Positions 56,383 to 64,000 of a stretch of 64,000 nt of DNA are shown here, in pieces. Under the pieces are notes generated by a model that was not told where the DNA came from, made no database searches, and worked only from the letters and a program-made list of their open reading frames with translations. The translations under genes were made by a program, and so were the position numbers. Source of the stretch: Plasmopara viticola (lineage: Eukaryota > Oomycota > Peronosporomycetes > Peronosporales > Peronosporaceae); the NCBI GenBank assembly GCA_001695595.3, contig MBPM02000014.1, forward strand, positions 248,001 to 312,000, given 5' to 3'. The stretch's first letter is position 1; every line of letters starts with the position of its first letter.

Positions 56383-57197
56383 ATGGCGAATGTGAACGAT
56401 TGGAACGCGGCTATGACTCTCGCAACACGCAGTAGTGGCAAGCCAAAACGATCCGTCTTGGAGGTGGAGTCTACTAAGCAGACTTTGTTGGCGGAAAATG
56501 AGCTGCAGATCTCCTTCGCCGAGGGTTAGACTATAAAGAGGCTGATAAGCTGCCGCTGTTGGCCAAAGATGGACAATTACGGTGCATTATAGGAAGCAAC
56601 ACTCTCTAGGCCGTCAAGCAGTCCGGGCAAGGAGTGATCGACCTGCCAAAATAGTCTGCGTTAAATTTGTATGTTGTAGACATCGCGAGGAGTTACCGTG
56701 ATGCCGTGGTCGTTACGCATAGCTACACCGATACGTGTCGGAATTGAACGAGGGCAACGCAAGCCCAAGACCTGCTAATGCTAAGCAGCCTTAAGGGATT
56801 GGCACTTGAGATGCACGTGCAGTCAGCAAAAGGTTTATGGTTGTGTTGGGCGTAGTTAATCTCTACCACCCAAGTGTACATGGTGTCTCCTCCTTTTTTT
56901 ATCTACAATCGATAGATCTTTACGGCAATTTGGCAACCTGTATGAGTCGGCTCCCGCATACGCGTTTTCGTTGGTGGTGAACGGCTAGACGTCTGGCTTC
57001 AACATAATAAGAGCACTGTAATCAGTCTTGATAGCGCCGTCGGGGCGATTTCCAGCTTTTCGCGTGCGCCTCTCGGCCAAAAAGAGCTTTTTTGCTACGT
57101 TGCGCGATCCACTGCCATGCGAGCAGCATCCAATGTGGCCCAGGTACGATTTGCAAAGTCATGTAGAAAGATTGTTGGGTTTCGGAAGACGGGTTGA
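56383..57197 (+). pseudogene. Decayed protein-coding gene, unrecognised
   Basis: After a possible acceptor (TTTAG) an ATG at 56383 opens 48 codons (MANVNDWNAAMTLATRSSGK... ending SFAEG) before TAG. Coding character then continues in the next frame (LDYKEADKLPLLAKDGQLRC), returns to other frames with three more stops, and ends with an ~80-codon open stretch (~56940-57197: GSRIRVFVGGERLDVWLQHN, then AMRAASNVAQVRF). Codon-like composition and GC are higher than the flanks. At least one frameshift and four nonsense codons make it non-functional. I do not recognise the family with confidence; a large conserved cellular protein is more likely than a transposon because no transposase or polymerase motif appears. 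Confidence 0.5.
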
Positions 57198-58513
57198 CGT
57201 TTAAGTAATTGCGTTTTTTGGTGGGTTGTGAAGAATGACATTAAGGAATGAGCATTACAAGTTTTATGATTATAATTTACATAAATACCTAGTAGCTGCA
57301 ACCAATCAACGTTCAGAATTTAATCGAAGGGACTTAGCCCTGTATTCTATAATAAAATGTGACGGTTCGCACATTGAAAAAAGAAATGGGACGGTTTCAA
57401 TCATATTGAAACACACGAGTGCAATTCGATAAAAGTAGTATTCAACATCGTATATTTCCCTTTGAGTCTAATACAAAACATAGTATAGAATTCCAAGTTT
57501 GAAATTTAAGCTACCGGAATCCACGCGCTAGGAATAAGCTGCCTCTTTCGCGGGATGCTGGTTGCTATCCGGCCGATATTGGGACCGAATCCCGTTCCCC
57601 TCATTACACTTGGGGCTTTTTCGGCAACCCTTTTATTGCCCAATCGGGCGCGACTATACCTGGTAAGGGACGATAGATAAGCATATGACCACCAATTGCA
57701 GTACATAAGGCAAGCGCCAATATTTGCGAAGGAGTAGGTTATAGAAAAGAAAAGGCTAAAAAGTAGTCAATATAGATGATATAGAATTCGTTGTATGTCA
57801 AACAAAATTTGTCCCACTGTGGACTTTACCAAATTTATACTTTTGAAATACTTAGCTAAGATAAAAAAATTGGCCATATGCTTAAGAAAAACTATCTGGT
57901 CGTCTTAACCTCCTAAGGTGCCATAGCCCGTATCGCCTATTAAGGAGGTGCTTTAACTCATGGCCGCCATTAGGCATATAGCTTTTAAACAAATTACGCA
58001 CTCGAGAGGGTAGTTCTCGACGTCATGCTCAATATGAGCAACTCACTTTTGGGTACACGATGACTGCTTACGCGAAGGCAAGCCTCAGTCATATAGAATG
58101 GTGGATGCCCGCCGCCTTGTATCGCACAATTCATCGCCTACGGCATCTATGGTTTTGAAAGCCGTTTTATATTATAATCCTTACTTAAAAATAAAAGTCA
58201 TGATGTCAACTACGAGTCGGCCCATACATATTGAATTTTTCTATTATCTTTAATTGGTAAGCAAGTTTCCACAATCTTTTCAGTTGATTGTTTCAATTCC
58301 TCCTGATAGGCGATTGTTCGCCCAGAACGCTATTCGCTTTTGACCAACCTAGGACCCGCAAGCTACTTGGCGGATACGAACATCAAAAAAAAGTGAACAG
58401 ACCAAAAGCTCCGTTTGCTTTTACATACTTTAATCAAATTGTAAACTTTTTAGCGATAGGAATAATGGCAATTTAAAACTGTTACAAATATACTGTCACG
58501 GCATTCATCTTTG
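57198..58513. other. Intergenic region upstream of the APP1-like gene
   Basis: 1.3 kb AT-rich. A partial inverted pair occurs at 57907-57950 (AACCTCCTAAGGTG ... TTAAGGAGGTG). Small frames show no motif. The gene's promoter must lie in the last few hundred bases. Confidence 0.45.
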
Positions 58514-60240
58514 ATGCGTCTTCGACTTCTGAAGAAGCCTGAGCAACCTCGTAGACGACCCACATCAACTGTATGCAACCTGTACACTCGTGCCAAACCT
58601 TCTGCATATCTACATCTGCGGCAACCATTGGTACGCTGCATCGTAGGTGCGACCTTTAGTACACATAATGACGGAATGGCTTTATTCTTGGTGCGCGAGG
58701 CATCCACGTGGGCTCTAGCGGCTGGTGGACTCCAGCAAAAGCTTAAGGGTCTAAAACAACGCACAGCCTGGCGCTACAAGACACTCAAGGACACTAATAC
58801 CGCCATTGTCTACTGTGATGAGAAGAAAGAGGAAATGCATATAAAGCCTCGCAATCGACGGCAAGACGATCCGCTGGCTTGCCACAATGTGCTGGCTGCC
58901 GCGTCAGTGTCCAGTCTCAATGGGATGTTAGGGGCTATTTCACCCGAACACTCGAGCGAGTTTTGCAGGACAATGGTGAGTTTCATGCTACACTCGTGTA
59001 CACCGTCTGAGCGAGCAAAAGTTCTGGACGTGATTACAAGAGAACGACTGGCTGAAATTACCATTGTAAATCGGACGTTTGTGATTAAGGCCATTCAACA
59101 ATGCTTGCTTTCACCCTTAATTCGCGATAAAGCAGTCTTGCACACAGCGGCGAAGAATGTCATTTGCGGCACGTATGGGCTCGAGCTATCGGCTTTAAAA
59201 GAGCAGATTCACGCAGATGAAGAGGCGTTTATTGATCCCGTAGGTCACATTCATTTCAAAGACGGTGTCACACTGGAACAAACGATGGCTTGCCGGAAGA
59301 TATATGCGCACAAAGAGCCCCTCCATTCAGGTGATCTTATCCGTCTCATCTTTGAGAACAAGAACATTACGGAAGTAGTTACAATTATGCAGCATATTGC
59401 AGTTGAAAGTGCTAAAGTAAAGGAGCAGCAATCCAATCTGGTTAAAGTTGTAAGTGATATCGACGACACGCTCTTTCCCGGATGGATTGACAAGCGCTAT
59501 CCTCTTCACGTTCCTTACCCTGGCGTCTCGGAATTGTTCGCTCGGCTTTCGTGCGGACTAGCACAAGACACAAAAGGCGATAGTGTGCGCCCGTCGATTA
59601 CTTTTCTCACAGCCCGACCTCGTGGATGGCTAAGTGTCGGACGTTATTTGACACTGCAACAATTGAAGAGTCTGGGTGTGCCGAATGTCACGGTGCTGGA
59701 TGGATCAATAAAAGGTCTTGTTAGCAACGAAAAGATAGCCAAAATGAAGCTTGACAACTTTTCTCGCTTCGCAGCGCTATTTCCAGAGTTTAAATTTGTG
59801 TTCTTTGGTGACTCGGGCCAAGGCGACGCTCTGCTTGCTTCTCGAATGCTGAAAAATTGCCAAGGACAGGTACTCGCCACTTTTATTCACAATGTAAATC
59901 CACTTTTTGCGCGAACCGGTGATGGCGGCTGGAAACGGGCCTATGATGCGTAAGCTGTCCGAATTTGTTATCGATATGCTGTAATTTGACTAATTATTTG
60001 TTGACTTACAGCGAAGGAGTCGAATTTTTTGGTACCTACGCAGGTGCTGCATTAGCTGCGCATAAGAAAGGGCTGATTTCACCTGAAGACGTGGTGGCAG
60101 TGGTAGAAGCCTGTCGGAGGGATTTAGATAATATTTTATTTCTTGGACCTGACGCTGCGACGATGAGGATTGAGCGGCGTCGCGAGCTGCAGCATGACCT
60201 AGACGTCATCAATATGTGCTTGCACGTCAAGAAGACTTAG
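58514..60240 (+). CDS. APP1-type phosphatidate phosphatase (DUF2183/HAD), two exons
   Basis: Exons 58514-59949 and 60012-60240, joined across a 62-nt GTAAGC..ACAG intron, 554 residues. The HAD-type catalytic motif VVSDIDDTLFPGW (D315, D317) and downstream LTARPRGW and FFGDSGQGDAL (GDSG near 432-435) match the APP1 catalytic domain (yeast App1 dephosphorylates phosphatidate to diacylglycerol). Here the usual SDIDDTxK variant reads DTLFPGW, typical of a divergent subgroup. The first ~300 residues are helical and unrecognised. The start is uncertain: ATG 58514 gives a basic, presequence-like N-terminus (MRLRLLKKPEQPRRRPTS); ATG 58675 (MALFLVREASTWALAAGG) also fits. Substrate is inferred from the domain only. 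Confidence 0.85.
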
Positions 60241-60496
60241 ATTGATGCTGGCGTGTATCAAATTGTCTCGCTTTGATACGACCACAGCTCTGCAACTTTG
60301 TAAGGAGTAATATTTGACGAAAATCAATAGAGCTTGGAATTGTCTTTATCGCTTTTGTCAGATGTACTTTAAACATATTTACAGATGTCTGCTGCATTTA
60401 TTGATTCATCCTCTCTCAAGACGGAGCTAATTAAGATTGCTTTATCGGGTTTGGTAAGGTTGAGACTTCTTCAAAAGCTACACTGCCATCAACAAA

Positions 60497-60550
60497 GCTT
60501 GTCTGCATTGGCTTTTGCACGGCCCCGTGCAAAAGCCAATGCAGACGAGC
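60497..60550. repeat. 26-bp near-perfect inverted repeat with 2-nt centre
   Basis: Left arm 60497-60522, centre CC (60523-60524), right arm 60525-60550. Twenty-five of 26 pairs are Watson-Crick; the one exception (T60500 with G60547) is a G-U wobble in RNA. The core of the arms is CTGCATTGGCTTTTGCACGG and its complement. Located ~260 bp after the APP1-like stop. Confidence 0.95.
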
Positions 60551-60570
60551 TTATGCCCAAAGCATAAGCT
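60548..60570. repeat. Second, perfect 9-bp hairpin abutting the first
   Basis: AGCTTATGC, loop CCAAA, GCATAAGCT. It overlaps the end of the 26-bp inverted repeat by three bases, so the two dyads form one compact double-hairpin module. Confidence 0.9.
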
Positions 60571-61079
60571 GCAACGACGCTCACTTGGCCGCAGTTATTG
60601 CAGACTTAATCGACTGTATCTAATCAGAAATTTAATCACAATACCGTCGTTGCACCGCTTAGTAATCTCCCTTGTATCGGTGGCCGTGCGTGGGTGGTAT
60701 TCCCTTGCTTTGTCTAAGGAGATCGTAGCTTTGCTACCGATTGTGATGATAATGCTGGCTCCGAGGCCGGAGACTGGCAGGTCCCAATTGATGCAATGAG
60801 ATAACCGTCAACCAGCGAATACCAACTTGTCCGAGCACAAACTCATATTGTACGGTTTTATCAGACCAAAGTGATGCAGCCATAACCTAAGCATTCCACC
60901 AATTAGTAGAGCCGTTTCGAGCCTGCTAGAACAACAAAGCTATGCGAGGATTTACTTATTTTCGAGCCTACGATCGCGCACTCTCAAGCTCAAAAGACCC
61001 CAAAACCAGCTTAAACATAGCAACTTTAGAGCTTTGATTTTCATCGCTAAATCAATGCACGATACAAGACAACCACTGC

Positions 61080-61800
61080 AATGACAGCGCGGATCAATCT
61101 TTTCGCAAATGTCTCGTACGGTGTCATGTGACAAAAGTGGTACGCGCTGATGTTGCGGTAGTTGTCACGGGTCGCATAAATCTCTATAGCTGCTACGTCT
61201 CAGCTGTACTTGTGTCTCATAAAGTGATTCTTACGTCGGGTGCGGGGATTTTTGGTGCATTCTCGCCTTTCCATAATATCGTCACACAAGCAGGCGGTCG
61301 CATGTGCGAACCTTGATACGAAAAGCTTAGCTACGATCGACTACTCTTTTTTGTATATTAGTTATTGATGTATGAACGTCAAAGTATTAATACTGTTATC
61401 TCAATAATCGCAGGAAATTGGTGTGTACAATCTATCACAATTTGCCATAGCGGTAGACTGCAGCAAAATAGCCAGCAAGAGTATGCCAGTCTGCGCTGGT
61501 AAATAAAAAGTTTTGTTGTTACAACGAATTGTATAAAGTCATTGTGGCATAAGTCATACGCGCTGTGGTTGCTATTTATATTACGTGTCGCGTTGGTTGT
61601 CCGAATAACGCAAAGCTCTAAAAGAATTGGTAAAATCTGCCATGCTCAAGCTGTCCGTGTGTCTGATGGTTATTTTTTTGTTTGCGAGAGACTCTCACTC
61701 ACACTGCTCTCGATAGTATTTTCTGCTATCGCATATGCGATATCTTAGCCAAAGAGACGTCAACTACGGTCGACTACAGGTCAAATCTTATCTTTGGACT
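61080..61800 (+). repeat. Repeat family A: two further degenerate tandem units
   Basis: Anchors CTCAGCTGTACTTGTGTCTC (61199) and CTCAAGCTGTCCGTGTGTCTG (61645), spacing 446 bp. GCGCTGATGTTGCGGTAGTT at 61144 and GCGCTGTGGTTGC at 61560 match the 55.5-56.1 kb units, as does CTGCAGCAAAATAGCCAGC at 61460. Same orientation as the first array, on the other side of the APP1-like gene. Confidence 0.7.
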
Positions 61801-62542
61801 GCGGTCTTAATAATTTATAAATAAACAACCAGTCTGTTTCAGTGTGCAAATTCCCGTAATTTAGCAATAGCACAGTCACAGATAAAATTATCAAAAAGTA
61901 AACCTTTGACTCTCTTTTGACATCCCATTCGATCCCACGCGTGTTTCGGCAATTCTTTGTCATTATATCAATTTCGTGGTCGACCACGAATTGGTGCTCA
62001 TAAACGCGTAAGATGCTGTGTTTTCTGATGTCAACTTCCTCCTTTGCCGATGGCATATTTTACAGGACATTCTTGCAAAGTAACGGAGAACCTTTCCATC
62101 GACCGAGCATTCAAAAGTTGACGCGGCAGTGGAACTCCCTTGTGATTGCATCGACTCCGAAATTCTTTGCCCTGCGTCTTGCTGATATGCGCGAGATCTT
62201 CCTTGTGCATATTATGGCTTATCTTTAACTGACCTGGCTTGTGTATAAGCATCGATTTGTCGCGATTTTCATGGGGATTACGGACACTCAAGCACTTCAA
62301 GGGTCGTGTGTAAAAGGTAATCGATTGCCAATTCGACGGCATGCTTCTTAAAGGTGGACTCGGTGTGTCGTCTCGCGTGCGAAGGACAGTTTGTCGCCTA
62401 CAAAATTCAGACCGCAAAGGAATGCGCTTTCGCCGATTAGCGGTATGACCAGGCCTTCTCTGCTCTCATTGGAAAGATTGGGTCACAGGGTTGCGGTCAG
62501 CATTTCAGCTATATCAAAATTAACACGACAGCGGTGACTGTC
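61801..62542. other. Gene-poor interval with coding-like patches
   Basis: The frame that later encodes the 62543 ORF is open back to a TAG near 62440, and beyond that stop it looks coding (ACEGQFVAYKIQTAKECAFA). This suggests either a decayed larger gene or chance. A 128-codon antisense frame (62031-62417) has no motif. Confidence 0.4.
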
Positions 62543-62842
62543 ATGAAATATTTACCTCTAATTTTGGTCATCCATGCAAGCATGACTTTCCGCACCAAGG
62601 CAGCAGCAACACCAGCAGCAGCAGTGCCACTTGTACTCAATGATTTTGACTCGCATTGGTGGTTAGTGCAATCTATACGGGCGCCTGCAGTGGCACCGGC
62701 AGTACGATCGATTGATTGGACGCTCGCGCGAATACGAGAGGGATTCACTGATGCATCCATTTTCTATCAAATGATAAATCTTGACCATCTTGACGAGGTA
62801 CCGGCTCCAGAAGTGCGCAATCCTGCGCTTGTTCACGTTTAG
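62543..62842 (+). CDS. Possible small secreted protein or remnant exon
   Basis: A 99-residue frame from ATG 62543 (MKYLPLILVIHASMTFRTKA) to TAG. The first ~22 residues have a hydrophobic core followed by Ala-rich residues, compatible with a signal peptide cleaved near AAATPAAA. The mature part contains DSHWWLVQ and an acidic C-terminus and has no cysteines, RxLR or LxLFLAK-type motif. The same frame is open ~100 nt upstream of the ATG, so it may instead be the remnant of a longer decayed gene. Confidence 0.35.
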   Translation: MKYLPLILVIHASMTFRTKAAATPAAAVPLVLNDFDSHWWLVQSIRAPAVAPAVRSIDWTLARIREGFTDASIFYQMINLDHLDEVPAPEVRNPALVHV

Positions 62843-64000
62843 CAGGTTACGTAGGGTGCTCAAGTGCACCGCAAAGAGCATCGCAAACATCGACGCAGTG
62901 CAATCCATCACAATTTGAAATTGTTGAGGCTTCTTTGAGACTCCGGAGAGGGTGCGGTCGATGCAGACAGCCTGGTCAAACTATATGAACATGCGAACAG
63001 GGACCGGCACCAGTGCTTACCTAGGTCAACCATGATACAGTGGCGTCTGAATTGGCACCTCCCGTGATCCATCTTGACGCCCCGGGTATCGCTGACGAGT
63101 AGGAATATTTTTCGCGGCCGCCAAACATTACCGCGCCGCTACCAGAGGATCAGGTAGCCTTGCCGGAGATAAAAAAATCAGGGTTCGATAGAATTAGGGT
63201 ACTGTTTCCCATACTTTGACATCTTTTGACTAGTCATATGTATGGAATTTTCATCAAGTGACATCAGGTTGTAGGATCGGCCTACTTTTTTTGCTTTTTA
63301 GCTTTCCAACAGCCAATCATATACCGAGAGGAAGGTGTAGGGTGCTATAAAAAGTAGGGTGTGATGAGGTTGAACGAAAATTGTGGAGGGTTAATGTTTT
63401 TTTTCCCTGGATTTTAGACAGTGACAAACCGAGCATATGGATAGGCACAACAGTCAACCCGAATCTGTTCTTTTCCATCAGTCATGATGGACCAAAATGT
63501 AGCGCGGACGCGCATGCTACGCTTATGGTTGTCTTTGACCACAAGCGATGCAGCGCAAATCTGTATCCGTACATCCCAGGGGTGAGTTATGCTACTAAGC
63601 TTATGCTATGACGTTGCCTCGCCACTCAAACTCTTCACTTATACGGTATCAGCACTATAGTAAACGCCGACAAGGTGATGGCCAACGCGAAACAGACGCT
63701 TTTCGCGTGCACAAATCTCGCCACACCCCTGGGCACTTACGCGCATGCGATATTACGAGACCAGGATGTTGCGCAGCTAGAGTGGGATCTCACGATCTCG
63801 GAGCTTCATGCGCTCGTCCTTGACGATGTCGGAACCTCGTCAACGTGCGTAAACAATGAAGCGGACAATATATGCAAGTAAAAAGATTGAAGGAGTAAAC
63901 GATAACCACCATTTATCATTAAAAACGCCTTTATTTTACTGTAAGTTAATTTGCACGTTACAATTCGCCAGAAAATTCAGGAAAAAACGTTTAATAGGAT
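62843..64000. other. Window end: decayed coding-like patches
   Basis: Short coding-like stretches separated by stops: around 63040-63185 (APPVIHLDAPGIADE, then FSRPPNITAPLPEDQVALPE), 63430-63608 (KPSIWIGTTVNPNLFFSISH) and 63609-63881 (TLHLYGISTIVNADKVMANA, then LEWDLTISELHALVLDD). The last is open for ~90 codons and GC-richer than the flanks. They could be remnants of one frameshifted gene or element; no domain is recognised. Confidence 0.35.

Larger units (their letters stand above)
60241..61079. other. Downstream region of the APP1-like gene with hairpins
   Basis: Contains two adjacent hairpins (60497-60570, listed separately). I see no gene in the remainder; frames here are short and unmarked. 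Confidence 0.5.

Noticed and set aside
57907..57950. AACCTCCTAAGGTG / TTAAGGAGGTG inverted pair
   Set aside because: Arms pair imperfectly over ~8 bases with a long spacer; not distinguishable from chance.
1..64000. CRISPR arrays, operons, ribosome binding sites, rRNA genes
   Set aside because: None are seen, and the spliced eukaryotic gene structures make prokaryotic features implausible.

Overview
The window looks like nuclear DNA of an oomycete, probably a plant-associated peronosporalean (Phytophthora or downy-mildew type). This is inferred from protein content (an oomycete-style phosphatidylinositol 3-kinase carrying PH domains, a p300/CBP acetyltransferase in one exon, a CSRNP-like small nuclear protein), from short 59-90 nt GT-AG introns, and from islands of conserved genes set in AT-rich, gene-poor, repeat-decayed DNA. 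Species cannot be decided from sequence alone.

Layout. 1-4328 is a nearly complete Ty1/copia retrotransposon with one uninterrupted gag-pol frame and very short LTRs, lacking only the first ~36 bp of its 5' LTR. It lies ~110 bp upstream of a small three-exon gene (4442-4885) for a probable mitochondrial basic protein. 5039-11611 (-) is a p300/CBP-type histone acetyltransferase. After a gene-poor gap come a bestrophin-family anion channel (14786-16314, -), a small CSRNP-like protein (18748-19140, -) and a PH-containing PI 3-kinase (20505-24617, +). 24618-36597 is a ~12 kb gene desert with decayed repeats and LTR-element traces.

A compact island follows: SNRNP40/U5-40K (36598-37680, +); a four-exon threonine deaminase (37747-39300, -); a seven-exon PH/membrane/Sec14 protein (39435-41969, -); and, divergently, a PB1/UBA protein with an LC3-interacting-like motif (42420-43388, +). 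A second island holds an OB-fold/CCCH/methyltransferase fusion (47444-48928, +) convergent with a DUF4211 (CCDC82-like) protein ending in an MDM2-like RING (49025-51440, -). 51441-58513 is repeat-rich, with two degenerate repeat families and a decayed coding remnant. An APP1-type phosphatidate phosphatase (58514-60240, +) follows, then a striking double hairpin, more repeats and a possible small secreted protein near 62.5 kb.

The genes form no single operon or pathway. Three concern membrane lipids (PI3K, Sec14-like, APP1-like), two chromatin (p300/CBP, DUF4211-RING) and two RNA (U5-40K, OB/CCCH/methyltransferase). The most interesting leads are the PB1-LIR-UBA protein, the two domain fusions in the second island, the tandem degenerate repeats, and the near-perfect 26-bp inverted repeat at 60.5 kb. 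Exon boundaries were worked out by hand from reading-frame continuity and GT/AG sites.
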